Source: Polycyclovorans sp002706265
Lineage (GTDB): Bacteria > Pseudomonadota > Gammaproteobacteria > Nevskiales > Nevskiaceae
Direction of reading: 5' to 3'
DNA length: 64,000 bases
NCBI GenBank assembly: GCA_963973915.1
Contig: CAXBBM010000003.1
Location: forward strand, 62,001 to 126,000
The position numbers and the translations under genes are program-made. The notes under the pieces are model-generated. The model did not search any database. It saw only the letters and a program-made list of their open reading frames with translations, and had not been told where the DNA came from. Below are positions 1 through 10,181 of this stretch, in pieces (the first letter of the stretch is position 1; every line of letters begins with the position of its first letter).

Positions 1-1115
1 CGGTCGAGGTGCCGCTCGCGATCACCGTACAGCGTGCCGAAGGCGGTGAGCTGACGGAAGAAGTGCCCCACGTCGAGCTCTTCGGTGACGCCGATGCCCC
101 CGTGCAACTGCACCGCCTGCTGGGCGACGAACTTGCTGGCCTGCGCCAGATAGGCTTTCGTGGCGGACACGGCACGACGACGTTCGTCTGCATCCGCGCT
201 GTCCACGCGCACGCTGGCCATCAGCACCATGGAGCGGCTCTGCTCGATCTCGATGAACATGTCCACCAGACGATGCTGCAGCACCTGGAAGTTGCCGATG
301 GCGGTGCCGAACTGCTTGCGTACCTTCAGGTAGGCGGCAGTGCGTTCCAGCAAGGCGTTCATGGCGCCTAGGGCCTGCGCGCAGACGGCTGCGGTGGCGT
401 GATCAAGCGCCGCCTCCAGCGCCGCGAAGCCTTCGCCTGCCGGCCCGATCAAAGCGTCGGCCGAAACCCGGACCTGATCAAGCACCACGTCCGCCGCCGT
501 GCCGCCCCCCATGACCGCGTAGGGCGTGAGCGTGACGCCGCTGGCGGCCGGGTCGATCTCGAACAGGCTGATGCCGGCGCCCTCGCCAGCCGATCCCGCG
601 CTGCGGGCGCTGACGATCAGCGTCTGTGCGTTTGGCGCATTGAGCGCGCAGAGCTTGCGGCCACTGATGACGTAGCCCTGGCCATCGGCTTTGGCCTCGG
701 TTGCACAGTGGGCCGGGTTCTGGCGGTCACTGGGTTCGGCCCAGGCCACTGCAAGCTGCAGCCCGCCTTCGGCGAGCGGTGGCAACAGACGCTGCTGCTG
801 CGCTTCGCTGCCGGCCAGCGCCAGCAGCTTGCCCGGCAACACCACGCCGGAGACGAAGGGCTCCAGCACCATGCCGGCACCAAGCGCTTCAGTGATCAGC
901 GCAATGTCGGTGCCGCTGCCGCCGAGGCCGCCCGCCGATTCCGGCAGTGGCAGGGCCAGCCAGCCGAACTCGGCCATCTGCGCCCAGGCCTCGGCATTGA
1001 GTTGACCGGGGCGCGTCAGCGTTTCTTTGTAGCGGTCGAAGCCATAGCCCTTGAGGGCGAATTTGTTGGCGCTGTCCCGCAGCAGTTCCTGCTCAGACGA
1101 ATATGAAAAGTCCAT
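1..1115 (-). CDS. acyl-CoA dehydrogenase, FAD-site-degenerate subunit (3' end cut by window)
   Basis: About 371 residues are visible, beginning MDFSYSSEQELL at the ATG at 1115; the last few residues lie beyond the left edge. The acyl-CoA dehydrogenase fold is clear: an N-terminal helical domain with LPLPESAGGLG, a beta domain, and a C-terminal helical domain with RKQFGTAIGNFQ and QLHGGIGVTEE. The usual TEPxxGSD flavin and substrate segment is replaced by AEPSDRQ, and the C-terminal IYGGTNE motif is absent. The partner at 1137-2300 keeps both. This intact-plus-degenerate pairing is known for the alpha2beta2 acyl-CoA dehydrogenases of steroid side-chain degradation, so this is probably the non-FAD-binding half of a heteromer. 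It starts 21 bp after its partner and is probably co-transcribed. Confidence 0.85.
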   Translation of the reverse strand, partial: MDFSYSSEQELLRDSANKFALKGYGFDRYKETLTRPGQLNAEAWAQMAEFGWLALPLPESAGGLGGSGTDIALITEALGAGMVLEPFVSGVVLPGKLLALAGSEAQQQRLLPPLAEGGLQLAVAWAEPSDRQNPAHCATEAKADGQGYVISGRKLCALNAPNAQTLIVSARSAGSAGEGAGISLFEIDPAASGVTLTPYAVMGGGTAADVVLDQVRVSADALIGPAGEGFAALEAALDHATAAVCAQALGAMNALLERTAAYLKVRKQFGTAIGNFQVLQHRLVDMFIEIEQSRSMVLMASVRVDSADADERRRAVSATKAYLAQASKFVAQQAVQLHGGIGVTEELDVGHFFRQLTAFGTLYGDRERHLD

Positions 1116-1136
1116 TTGATCTAGGTTCCCGAGTGT

Positions 1137-2300
1137 TCAGCCCGCGCCCAGCAGCAGCTTGGCGAGGACGTTTTTCTGGATTTCGTTGGTGCCGCCGTAG
1201 ATGCTGCTGGCGCGCAGGAAGTTGTAACGCTGTGTGGCGCTGCGAAACACGTCGTGGCCGGCCGCGTCGTCGCTCATCCATGGCAGCGCGCTCAGGCCTC
1301 CGAGTTCGACCTGCGCCTCGGAAATGGCCTGCTGCATCTCGGCGCCCTTGACCTTGAGACCGGACGATTCCGGACCCGGTGGCTGCCCCTTGGCGACGCG
1401 GTCCAGGGTGCGCAGATTGGTGTATTCAAGGGCCATGAGGTCCACCTCCAGCGCCGCCAGGCGACGCCGCACCAGTGGGTCCTCGGCCAGCGAGGGGTCG
1501 CTTGCGACGGCACTGCGCAGCTCATCCATCTGGTAGAGGCTGTCGGAGACACCGGCGATGGCGGTGCGCTCGTGGGTGAGCAGGAACTTGGCGATCGTCC
1601 AGCCCTGTCCCTCCTTGCCGACCAGGTTCTCGGCCGGCACGCGAACATCGCTCAGGAAGATCTCGTTGAGATGGTGATGGCCATCGATGGTCATGATCGG
1701 GCGGATTTCGAGCCCCGGCGTTTTCATGTCGATGAGCAGGAAGGAAATGCCCTGCTGCTTGGGCACCTCGGTGTTGGTGCGACACAGGCAGAAGATGTAG
1801 CTTGCCCAGTGCGCCTGGGTGGTCCAGATTTTCTGGCCATTCACCACGTAGTGGTCACCGTCGCGCACGGCGGTCGTTTTGAGGCTGGCAAGGTCTGAGC
1901 CCGAACCCGGTTCGGAATAGCCCTGGCACCAGAACACTTCGCCGGCGGCGATGGGCGGCAGGTAACGCGCCTTCTGCTCGGGCGTGCCAAAGCTCATCAG
2001 GACCGGGCCCAGCATGGCCAGGCCGAAGGGGCTTCCAACCGGCGCCCCGGCGGCGGCGCGTTCGGTGTCAAAGATGTAGCGTTGGGTCGCCGTCCAGCCC
2101 GGCCCGCCGTACTCGGTGGGCCAGTTGTAGGCGAGCCAGCCCTGCTTGCCGAGCTTGCGCTCCCAGGCCGCCTGGGTTTCCAGATGGCTGGGCAGTCCGA
2201 TCTCGGGGCCGGCCTTGGGCGGAACGTTGGCGCGCATCCAGGCGCGAACCTCTTCCCGAAACGCCTGGTCCTCCGGTGAGAAATCTAAATCCACAGTCAT
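1137..2300 (-). CDS. acyl-CoA dehydrogenase, FAD-binding subunit of a two-gene pair
   Basis: A 387-residue acyl-CoA dehydrogenase, MTVDLDFSPEDQAF at the N terminus. It should introduce a trans-2,3 double bond into an acyl-CoA, passing electrons to ETF. Visible motifs are YSEPGSGSDLASL (flavin and substrate segment), GQKIWTTQAHWA, and a C-terminal IYGGTNEIQKNVLA. The sequence carries Gly rather than Glu before GTNE, so the catalytic base is not at the medium-chain enzyme position. ATG at 2300 is chosen; a TTG nine bases upstream is possible because GAGGAG lies very close to this ATG. With the degenerate gene downstream it resembles FadE-type heteromers. Substrate unknown. Confidence 0.88.
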   Translation of the reverse strand: MTVDLDFSPEDQAFREEVRAWMRANVPPKAGPEIGLPSHLETQAAWERKLGKQGWLAYNWPTEYGGPGWTATQRYIFDTERAAAGAPVGSPFGLAMLGPVLMSFGTPEQKARYLPPIAAGEVFWCQGYSEPGSGSDLASLKTTAVRDGDHYVVNGQKIWTTQAHWASYIFCLCRTNTEVPKQQGISFLLIDMKTPGLEIRPIMTIDGHHHLNEIFLSDVRVPAENLVGKEGQGWTIAKFLLTHERTAIAGVSDSLYQMDELRSAVASDPSLAEDPLVRRRLAALEVDLMALEYTNLRTLDRVAKGQPPGPESSGLKVKGAEMQQAISEAQVELGGLSALPWMSDDAAGHDVFRSATQRYNFLRASSIYGGTNEIQKNVLAKLLLGAG

Positions 2301-2391
2301 GCTCCTCAAGGTGAGATAAAGAAAAAAATTTGGGGCGTGCAGGGCAGCGGGGGTCCGCTTGGGGCCGACGGTGCGGCGCCACGCCGGCGCA

Positions 2392-3285
2392 TCAGTCGCC
2401 TGTGTTTGGGGGCACGTGACGGTGGAGGAAGTCGATCACCGCTTCGCTGAACAGATCGTTGCGATCCCCGGCGACCATGTGACCGGCTTCGGCCACGTCG
2501 GCCAGCTCTGCGTGTGGGATCAGGCTCTGCAGCGCGCGCGCGCCTTCGGGGCTGACCACATCGCTGCTGCCGCCGCGAACCAGCAAGGTCGGAACGCGGA
2601 TGCGCTGCGCGGCGGTCTCGCGGCGCTCCTGCTGCACCAGCGCCTCACCCGCCTGGGTGCGACTGGCGTGGTTGAGAAAGCGTGGGTCCCAGTGCCAGTA
2701 CCAGCGACCGTCGCGAAAGCGCAGGTTCTTGCGCAGACCGTCGGTGCCCTTGGGGCGCGGCCGATGTGGGTTGTAGGCCGACACGGCATCGACCACCTCT
2801 TCGAGGCTGGCGAACCCGCCGGTGTGCGCACTCATGAAGTTGAGCACGCGGGCGACGCCGCTGGCTTCGAGCCGCGCGGCAATATCCACCAGCACCAGCG
2901 CGCTTGCGAAGTCCCGGTCGGCCTCGCCCAGCGCGACCATCGAGGTCAGCCCGCCCATCGAGGCTCCGACCAGTACCGGCGGCCGCGAGAGGCCGGACAC
3001 CACTTGATGCAGATCGCCCATCAGCGCATCCGGGCTGTAATCGCCCTGCTCGGACCAGGCACTGTCGCCGTGACCGCGGGCGTCATAGGCCAATGCGTAG
3101 TATCCGGCCTCGGCGAGGCGCAGCGCCGTCCCCGCCCAGGCGTGACGGGTCTGCCCGCCGCCGTGCAGCAGAATCACTGGCGTATTGCGGGAATCGCCCG
3201 CCGCTTCGGCGGCGAGTGGTTGGCCGTCGCGGCCCTGAAGCTGGACATCGCGAAGGGTCAGGGGTGTCGTTGAGTCGTGTGGCAA
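2392..3285 (-). CDS. alpha/beta hydrolase
   Basis: A 297-residue soluble alpha/beta hydrolase without signal peptide. The oxyanion-hole strand reads VILLHGGGQT, the nucleophile elbow is GASMGG (Ser near residue 110), a late acid is expected near TLLVRGGSSDVVS, and the catalytic His is in EAGHMV near the C terminus. It lies inside the acyl-CoA operon, 66 bp after the acyl-CoA dehydrogenase at 3352 and 91 bp before the next one. This suggests an ester, lactone, ring-cleavage product or acyl-CoA thioester substrate; the sequence does not show which. Confidence 0.85.
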   Translation of the reverse strand: MPHDSTTPLTLRDVQLQGRDGQPLAAEAAGDSRNTPVILLHGGGQTRHAWAGTALRLAEAGYYALAYDARGHGDSAWSEQGDYSPDALMGDLHQVVSGLSRPPVLVGASMGGLTSMVALGEADRDFASALVLVDIAARLEASGVARVLNFMSAHTGGFASLEEVVDAVSAYNPHRPRPKGTDGLRKNLRFRDGRWYWHWDPRFLNHASRTQAGEALVQQERRETAAQRIRVPTLLVRGGSSDVVSPEGARALQSLIPHAELADVAEAGHMVAGDRNDLFSEAVIDFLHRHVPPNTGD

Positions 3286-3351
3286 GGTCGGGATTCAAAA
3301 AATGGTTGGGCGCCGCGTGCGCAGGGCGTCACGCGGCGGCGGTTGACAGGC

Positions 3352-4509
<1,158 letters not shown>

Positions 4510-4511
4510 GC

Positions 4512-5336
4512 TCACATCGAGAACCCGCCGCCGCAGACCAGCACCTGTCCGCTGACGTAGTTGGACTCCGGGATGCAGAACAGATACACCGAACCTGCCG
4601 CCTCGGCGGGCGTGCCGGCGCGGCCAATCGGCACCGTGGCTTCCATGGTCTTGAGCAGGTCCGGATTGACGCCGACCTTGATCTTGCGACCTTCGACGTC
4701 GATGCTCGCATCGCCGCCGGCCGCAGCTTCGGTCAGGCGCGTTTTGATCAGGCCGAAGGCCACGCAGTTGACGTTGACCTTGTAGCGGCCCCATTCCTTG
4801 GACATCGCCTTGGTCAGGCCAATGATCGCCGCCTTGCCGGCCGAATAATTGGCCTGACCCGCGTTGCCGCCGGTGCCGGCGATCGAGGAAATGTTGACGA
4901 CCTTGCGGAACACCTCGCGTCCTTCCATCGCTTCCTTCTTGGTCTGCACGCGCAGGTACTCGGACGCGGCGCGCAGAATCTGGAACGGCGCCGTGACGTG
5001 CACGTCCATGATGGCGTGCCACTGCTCGTCGGTCATCTTGTGGATGACGTTGTCCCAGGTGTATCCGGCGTTGTTGACGATGATGTCGAGCCCGCCCAGT
5101 TGTTCGATGGCGGTGTTGACGAAGCGTTCGGCGAAGCCCTTTTCGGTCACGCTGCCGGCGCAGGCGATGGCCTTGCGTCCCATCGCCTTGATTTCGGCAA
5201 CGGTTTCTTCGGCCGGGGCGGCATCGAGATCGTTGACGACGACGTTGGCGCCTTCCGAGGCGAGCTTGAGTGCAATTTCACGGCCGATGCCGCGGCCCGA
5301 TCCGGTGACCAGCGCCACCTTGCCTTCGAGTTTCAT
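4512..5336 (-). CDS. short-chain dehydrogenase/reductase, probable 3-hydroxyacyl-CoA dehydrogenase
   Basis: A 274-residue classical SDR. The Rossmann glycine motif TGSGRGIG is at residues 11-18, NNAG near 88-91, and the catalytic Ser150/151, Tyr164 and Lys168 (YSAGK) are all present. The acidic residue after strand 2 (NDLD) favours NAD(H). An insertion near residues 130-145 gives extra length over the 250-residue norm, as in the FabG-like 3-hydroxyacyl-CoA dehydrogenases of steroid and fatty acid catabolism. It lies 32 bp after the MaoC gene and 2 bp before the acyl-CoA dehydrogenase, so it probably oxidises the hydroxyacyl-CoA made by the MaoC pair. Confidence 0.87.
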   Translation of the reverse strand: MKLEGKVALVTGSGRGIGREIALKLASEGANVVVNDLDAAPAEETVAEIKAMGRKAIACAGSVTEKGFAERFVNTAIEQLGGLDIIVNNAGYTWDNVIHKMTDEQWHAIMDVHVTAPFQILRAASEYLRVQTKKEAMEGREVFRKVVNISSIAGTGGNAGQANYSAGKAAIIGLTKAMSKEWGRYKVNVNCVAFGLIKTRLTEAAAGGDASIDVEGRKIKVGVNPDLLKTMEATVPIGRAGTPAEAAGSVYLFCIPESNYVSGQVLVCGGGFSM

Positions 5337-5368
5337 GAATTCTGTGTCCTGTCTGAAATGGGGTTGGA

Positions 5369-5788
5369 TTACTTCAGCGCGACCAGCGCATCGCCGGAGA
5401 GCTTCAGCTCCCCGTTTTCGTCGACGACGCCAATCTCCAGCTTCACGACCTGTTCGCCGTTGTGTTCGAGTTTCTCAACGACCTTGCCGCCGCAGGTGAG
5501 CTTGGCGCCGATGGGCGTGATGGCCGAGAAGCGCACCGCGTAGTGCCGAAGCTGCGTCTGCGGCGCCCAGTTGGTGAGAAAGCGGCCGAGGTAGGCCATC
5601 GACAACATGCCGTGCGCGAACACGTCCGGCATGCCGGCGGCCTTGGCAAAGTCCAGGTCGATGTGGACCGGGTTGTGGTCGCCCGAGGCGCCGGCGAACA
5701 GGGCCAGCGTGGTGCGCGAGATGCGCGGCAGCTTCAACGCCGGCAGTTCGTCGCCGACCTTGACCTGATCGAATGTGGGGACGCTCAT
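5369..5788 (-). CDS. MaoC-like enoyl-CoA hydratase, catalytic subunit
   Basis: A 139-residue single hot-dog protein of the (R)-hydratase/MaoC family. The catalytic hydratase-2 motif is intact: GDHNPVHID (Asp and His near residues 36-41) followed by VFAHGMLSMAYL. It overlaps the upstream MaoC-like gene by four bases (ATGA). Because that neighbour lacks the Asp/His pair, the two probably form a heteromer in which this chain is catalytic, as known for ChsH1/ChsH2-type dehydratases. Expected reaction: hydration of 2-enoyl-CoA to 3-hydroxyacyl-CoA. Confidence 0.85.
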   Translation of the reverse strand: MSVPTFDQVKVGDELPALKLPRISRTTLALFAGASGDHNPVHIDLDFAKAAGMPDVFAHGMLSMAYLGRFLTNWAPQTQLRHYAVRFSAITPIGAKLTCGGKVVEKLEHNGEQVVKLEIGVVDENGELKLSGDALVALK

Positions 5789-6243
5789 GCCGCCTTCTCC
5801 TTGGGGTTGCGGGCCACGATGATGCTGCGGGCTTCCATGACCTTGACGCCGTTCTGATCGGTGATGACCGAGTCCTTCACGATGAACTCGAGCGCGCCGC
5901 CTTTCTTCTGGTAGATGTCGGCGATGCGCGATTCCACTTTGAGCATGTCGCCGGCACAGACCTGCGCGTGGTAGGTGAAGCTCTGCTCGCCGTGCAGGAT
6001 GTTGCCGATGGGTACGCCCAGCTCGTCGAGCAGGGTGAACATGATTCCGGCATCCAAGTCCGCGCCCATGAGAAAGGTCGGCGGCACCGGCAGGCTGCGG
6101 TAGCCCGCGGCCTTGGCCGCCGCCTCATCGATGTACTCGGGCCGGGTTTCACCGGTGGCCTTGGCGAAGAAGCGCAGGCGCCCCTTTTCCACTTCGAACG
6201 TGGTGCTCGGCAACTGACGGCCGATGTGCTTGGTATCGATCAT
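5785..6243 (-). CDS. MaoC-like dehydratase, N-terminal-type (structural) subunit
   Basis: A 152-residue protein, MIDTKHIGRQLPS at the N terminus, resembling the FAS1-like dehydratase / MaoC_dehydrat_N hot-dog fold. Where active hydratases have D-x-N-P-x-H it reads GETRPEYIDEAAAKAAG, then VPPTFLMG, so the catalytic pair is missing. It ends in the four-base ATGA overlap with the catalytic MaoC gene, a strong sign of co-translation and complex formation. The start at 6243 is chosen by alignment to the family and lies 14 bp after the thiolase stop. Confidence 0.83.
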   Translation of the reverse strand: MIDTKHIGRQLPSTTFEVEKGRLRFFAKATGETRPEYIDEAAAKAAGYRSLPVPPTFLMGADLDAGIMFTLLDELGVPIGNILHGEQSFTYHAQVCAGDMLKVESRIADIYQKKGGALEFIVKDSVITDQNGVKVMEARSIIVARNPKEKAA

Positions 6244-6257
6244 GAAAGCCCTCCCTG

Positions 6258-7436
6258 TCAGGCTTGATACATCGTCACGACGCAGGCGCCACCCAGGCCC
6301 AGGTTGTGCTGCAGCGCCGTGCGGGCGCCCTTGACCTGGCGCGCCTCGGCGGTGCCGCGCAACTGCTGGACCAGCTCGGTGCACTGGGCCAGGCCGGTCG
6401 CACCCAGCGGATGGCCCTTGGACAGCAGGCCGCCGGAGGGATTGGTCACCACGCGACCGCCGTACGTGTTGTCGCCGTCGTTCACCATCTTCTCGGCGCC
6501 GCCATCCGGTGCCAGGCGCAGGGCTTCGTAGGTGAGCAGTTCATTGGTCGCGAAACAGTCGTGCAGCTCGACGACGCTCACATCCTTGGGATCAACCCCG
6601 GAAGCGGCATAGACCTGGTCAGCGGCGGCGCGGGCCATGTCGAAGCCGACGAGCTGCATCATGTTGCGCGCCTCGAAGGTCTCCGGCGTGTCGGTGGTCA
6701 TGGCCTGCGCGACGATCTTCACGCGTGAGTCCAGGCCATGCTGCTTGGCGAACCTTTCTGAACAGATGATGGCGGCCGCTGCGCCGCAGGTGGGCGGGCA
6801 GGCCATCAGGCGCGTCATCGGCCCGATCAGCACCGGTGAGGCCATGACTTCTTCCACCGTCACTTCCTTGCGGAACAGGGCGACGGGGTTGTTCATGGCA
6901 TGACGGCTGGCCTTGGCACGAATCTTCGCGAAGGTCTCGGCCTTGGTGCCGTACTTTTCCATGTGCGCCATGCCGGCGCCGCCGAAGTAACGGATTGCCA
7001 GCGGTACGTCGGGCTGGCCGACCAGTTCGTCGCACACCGTGTCGAAGGGCTCGAAGGGACTCGGCCGGTCGTGGAAGTACGAACCCAGGGCTCCGGGTTT
7101 CATCTGCTCGAAGCCCAGCGCGATCACGCAGTCCGCTGCGCCGCTCTGCACGGCCTGCCGCGCCAGAAACAGCGCCGTGGACCCGGTCGAGCAGTTGTTG
7201 TTGACGTTGATCACCGGGATGCCGGTCATGCCCACCGGGTACAGCGCACGCTGTCCGCAGGTGGAATCGCCATACACGTAGCCGACATAGGCCTGCTGTA
7301 CGCGCTTGTAATCGACGCCTGCATCGGCCAGGGCGCGACGTGCCGCCTCGGCGCCCATGTCGTAATACGGTTCGGAAGTGCCCGGCTTGGTGAAGGGCAC
7401 CATGCCCACGCCGGCAACAACGACGGTTTGACTCAT
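6258..7436 (-). CDS. SCP-x/lipid-transfer-type thiolase
   Basis: A 392-residue thiolase of the sterol-carrier-protein x group. The nucleophilic Cys82 is in VNNNCSTGSTALF, and the C-terminal catalytic motif KGHPLGATGLAQ is intact, so it should cleave 3-ketoacyl-CoA with CoA. It has MDTxxPE-like family features such as HDCFATNELL. It is the first gene of the left acyl-CoA operon, about 108 bp after the aldehyde dehydrogenase, from which it is separated by a rho-independent terminator. Confidence 0.9.
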   Translation of the reverse strand: MSQTVVVAGVGMVPFTKPGTSEPYYDMGAEAARRALADAGVDYKRVQQAYVGYVYGDSTCGQRALYPVGMTGIPVINVNNNCSTGSTALFLARQAVQSGAADCVIALGFEQMKPGALGSYFHDRPSPFEPFDTVCDELVGQPDVPLAIRYFGGAGMAHMEKYGTKAETFAKIRAKASRHAMNNPVALFRKEVTVEEVMASPVLIGPMTRLMACPPTCGAAAAIICSERFAKQHGLDSRVKIVAQAMTTDTPETFEARNMMQLVGFDMARAAADQVYAASGVDPKDVSVVELHDCFATNELLTYEALRLAPDGGAEKMVNDGDNTYGGRVVTNPSGGLLSKGHPLGATGLAQCTELVQQLRGTAEARQVKGARTALQHNLGLGGACVVTMYQA

Positions 7437-7474
7437 TGGTAACGCTCCAAGACTTGAAGTAAATGTGGATGACG

Positions 7475-7501
7475 CAAAAAAGAGGCCTCTATGGCGAGGC
7501 C
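7475..7501 (-). terminator. rho-independent terminator after aldehyde dehydrogenase
   Basis: On the minus strand GGCCTC and GAGGCC form a six-base stem around a six-base loop (7484-7501), followed directly by a run of six T residues (A-tract at 7476-7481 on plus). It lies 44 bp after the aldehyde dehydrogenase stop and before the thiolase, so it should separate the two transcripts. It is the only textbook hairpin-plus-U-tract in the window. Confidence 0.75.
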
Positions 7502-7544
7502 AAGTACGGGGATCGGAAAGCGCCGCCTGCGTGAATGCCAGTCG

Positions 7545-9005
7545 TTACGCAAACCAGCGCAAGGTGAGCGCGATCAGTCGCTTAACGCGGGCGGTGTAGG
7601 GGGGGTAGAACATCTTGACCAGACCGATTCGCGTGTCCGCGATCGCCCGGGCGTGCGAGAACGCACGGAAGCCGAACTCGCCATGCGTGCTGCCCAGCCC
7701 TGAATTGTTGACGCCGCCAAAGGGCAGCAGGGGATGCAGGGCATGCACGACCGTATTGTTGACGCAGACGCCGCCCGACGAGGTCTGGTCGAGAACGCGA
7801 CGGACGCGGGCGCGGTCCTGGCCCCAGACGTATAGCGCCAGCGGCTTTTCACCGGCATTGATGCGGTCGATGACCTCGTCGAGTTCGCCGAACCGGATCA
7901 CCGGCAGCAGCGGCCCGAAGATCTCCTCGTGCATGACTGCGGCGTCTGCAGGCACGCCCTCGAGGAGGGTCGGCGAGATGTAGCACTGTTCCTCACGCAC
8001 GTCGCCGCCGGCAACGACGGTGGCGCCGCGCTCGCGCGCGTCATCGAGCAACCGCCGAACGCGCGCGGTGTGGCGCCCGTTGACGATGCGGGCAAGATCG
8101 GGTGAACGGAACCGGGCCTCGTCGTCCTGACCGAAAACCTGGCCGAGACGTTCGCGCAGCAGATCCATGAATTTGTCTGCGACCGATTCATGCACGAAAA
8201 GGTGATCGGGCGCGATGCAGGTTTGACCGTTGTTCATGAACTTGGACCAGCACACGTTGTGCGCAGCGGCCTTCAGATCGGCGCTGGCATCGATGATGGT
8301 CGGGCTCTTGCCGCCCAGTTCCAGCGTCACGCTGGTCAGGTGGCGCGAAGCAGCGGCCATCACCACTTTTCCGAGGGCGGGGGCGCCGGTGAAGAAAATG
8401 TGATCGAACGGCAGATCGAGCAGGGCCTTGGAAATTTCAGCGTCGCCCTGAAACAGCGCGACTTCATCCGGCGGGAAGGTCGCGTCGATGATTTTCTGCA
8501 TCTCCGCCGACAAATGTGGCGTCATTTCCGACGGCTTGATGATGGCGGTGTTGCCAGCCGCAAGCGCCAGCACCAGCGGGCAGAAGCTCAGATTCACCGG
8601 GTAGTTCCACGGCGAAATGATCAGGCAACGTCCGCGCGCCTGGTATTCGATGCGGCCGCTCGTGCCGGCCATCAGTGGCGAGAACCCGACGCGCGTGGGC
8701 CTCATCCAGCGCTTGAGCCTGCGCATCGCCATGTTGGCTTCGGAGATCACGGTGAAGATTTCCGTCAGGTCGACTTCAACTTCCGGCTTGCGGAAGTCCG
8801 CTGCAGCCGCCGCTCGGATCGCCGGGGCTGCCGCCTGCACGGCATCGCGCAGTTTGCGGATGCGGGCGATCCGTTCGTCGGCGGTCGAACTGCGCCAGCG
8901 GAGCGCTGTGGTCTTCTGGGCATCGAAGGCGGCCACCAGCGCCTGCGCATCTGGCGCGCCATTGGCGAAAACTGCGGGGACGGGGGTCTGTTGGGGGGCG
9001 TTCAT
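7545..9005 (-). CDS. aldehyde dehydrogenase (fatty/coniferyl aldehyde type)
   Basis: A 486-residue NAD(P)-dependent aldehyde dehydrogenase of the ALDH3-like group. Landmarks are SPWNYPVNLSF near residue 131, general base Glu229 in TLELGGKSP, nucleophile Cys263 in NNGQTCIAPD, and EEIFGPLLPV. A hydrophobic/basic C-terminal tail (KMFYPPYTARVKRLIAL) resembles membrane-associated fatty aldehyde dehydrogenases. It reads divergently from CuMMO operon 1, from which it is separated by 360 bp, and would oxidise the aldehydes made from monooxygenase-derived alcohols. The start is ATG 9005, where the family alignment begins. Confidence 0.9.
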   Translation of the reverse strand: MNAPQQTPVPAVFANGAPDAQALVAAFDAQKTTALRWRSSTADERIARIRKLRDAVQAAAPAIRAAAAADFRKPEVEVDLTEIFTVISEANMAMRRLKRWMRPTRVGFSPLMAGTSGRIEYQARGRCLIISPWNYPVNLSFCPLVLALAAGNTAIIKPSEMTPHLSAEMQKIIDATFPPDEVALFQGDAEISKALLDLPFDHIFFTGAPALGKVVMAAASRHLTSVTLELGGKSPTIIDASADLKAAAHNVCWSKFMNNGQTCIAPDHLFVHESVADKFMDLLRERLGQVFGQDDEARFRSPDLARIVNGRHTARVRRLLDDARERGATVVAGGDVREEQCYISPTLLEGVPADAAVMHEEIFGPLLPVIRFGELDEVIDRINAGEKPLALYVWGQDRARVRRVLDQTSSGGVCVNNTVVHALHPLLPFGGVNNSGLGSTHGEFGFRAFSHARAIADTRIGLVKMFYPPYTARVKRLIALTLRWFA

Positions 9006-9365
9006 CTTTCGATCTCCGGGATGGGGCAAGCGGCCATCGCCCACTGATGCAATTGGGTCAGCGTGATCGTCGCGATTCTGAGTGTATCAGTCAAGCGTTT
9101 GTTAGAACATGACCTGTCGGAAGGCTGCACTCAGCACCGAATGGGGCGTCGGTCCTGGCCCGCCTGCAGTGCCACGACGCCTCGCGCCCCGGCCCGAGAG
9201 CGACCGTTAGCAGGACTGAATCCATGCGCTTCACGGTGCAGGGCGCGTCGCAAATGCACGCTATTGACTAGCCGCTCACCGGCGATTAAGGTCGCAGCCT
9301 AGACGGTTCTTGGCCGTCACAAAAATGCCGCATCCGGCAGATAAATCGATCAGGAGGTTCTACTC
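9006..9365. promoter_or_regulatory. divergent promoter region, aldehyde dehydrogenase / CuMMO operon 1
   Basis: A 360-bp gene-free stretch. A possible sigma-70 promoter for the plus-strand operon is TTGACT at 9264-9269, 17 bp, TAAGGT at 9287-9292 (good -35, weak -10). AGGAGG at 9352-9357 is the ribosome site of the C gene. A 20-bp element at 9087-9106 matches 16 of 20 positions of the palindrome found at 34724-34743 and may be an operator for the aldehyde dehydrogenase. No TTGAYA-N4-TATCAA dyad of the kind near CuMMO operon 2 was found here. Confidence 0.45.
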
Positions 9366-10160
9366 ATGAGTTCCGTCACGCAAAACAGCAGTTATGTGTC
9401 TCCCAAGGGGCCTTGGGCCAAGCTCTTTATGGTTTTGTTGGGCATTGCCATCCTCTTTGGCTCCTACCGCATCTATCAACATGCAACCTCCTTCACGGTG
9501 GGTCTGGACTACTTTTCGGAGGACTTCCAGAAATACTGGATGACGTTGCTCTACATCCAGTTGCCGGTGCTGTTCGCGATGGGTGCCGGAATTGTGGGTT
9601 GGCTCTGGCATACGCGGGATCGCCACCTCGACAAGCTGGCCCCGGCTGAGGAGTTGCGCCGTTACTTCGTGCTGCTGGCACAGATTCTGGTGTTCGCCGT
9701 GGTTGCTTACCTGACCGCATCGCCCTTCACCGAGGCTGACGCAGCGTGGCACCAGGTCACGGTTCGTGACACGGACTTCACGCCGACGCACATCGTGCTG
9801 TTCTACTTTGGCATTCCGATGTTCATCATGGCCGGAGTGGTGGCCTTCGCCTACGCCCGCACCCGGTTGCCCCAGTTTGCGAACAGAATTTCCTTGCCGT
9901 TCGCGCTGGTGGTTGCGGGCCCGATCATGATCATGCCCAATCTTGGCCTCAATGAATGGGGGCACACGTTCTTCTATGCAGAGGAGCTGTTTGCCGCGCC
10001 CATTCACTGGGGCTTCGTACTGCTCGGCTGGGCGACGTTTGCAGCCGGCGGCCTGGTGGTGCAGATCCTGACCCGTGTCGTTGAGCTGACCAAAGTCGTC
10101 GGCACGAGCGAAAGTACTGAAGGGTCCCAGAGCCACGCGGCGGCAAGCGTTTCTGCCTAA
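9366..10160 (+). CDS. pmoC: copper membrane monooxygenase subunit C (operon 1)
   Basis: A 264-residue integral membrane protein of the PmoC/AmoC family, an inner-membrane subunit of the CuMMO trimer. Several hydrophobic helices are evident (residues 18-36, 60-80, 100-120, 142-162, 178-196, 222-240). The metal site of PmoC is conserved: Asp125, His129 and His142 in DAAWHQVTVRDT followed by PTHIV, with the same spacing as Asp156/His160/His173 of methanotroph PmoC. A canonical AGGAGG sits 9 bp upstream. Gene order C-A-B is typical. Which substrate the complex uses (ammonia, methane or a short alkane) is not shown; the surrounding alcohol and acyl-CoA genes favour alkanes. Confidence 0.95.
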   Translation: MSSVTQNSSYVSPKGPWAKLFMVLLGIAILFGSYRIYQHATSFTVGLDYFSEDFQKYWMTLLYIQLPVLFAMGAGIVGWLWHTRDRHLDKLAPAEELRRYFVLLAQILVFAVVAYLTASPFTEADAAWHQVTVRDTDFTPTHIVLFYFGIPMFIMAGVVAFAYARTRLPQFANRISLPFALVVAGPIMIMPNLGLNEWGHTFFYAEELFAAPIHWGFVLLGWATFAAGGLVVQILTRVVELTKVVGTSESTEGSQSHAAASVSA

Positions 10161-10181
10161 GGGTCTGTTCAAAGAAGGATT

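Noticed and set aside
399..1106. Plus-strand frame at the left edge
   Set aside because: Antisense to an acyl-CoA dehydrogenase that reads through to the window edge on the minus strand with clear family motifs.
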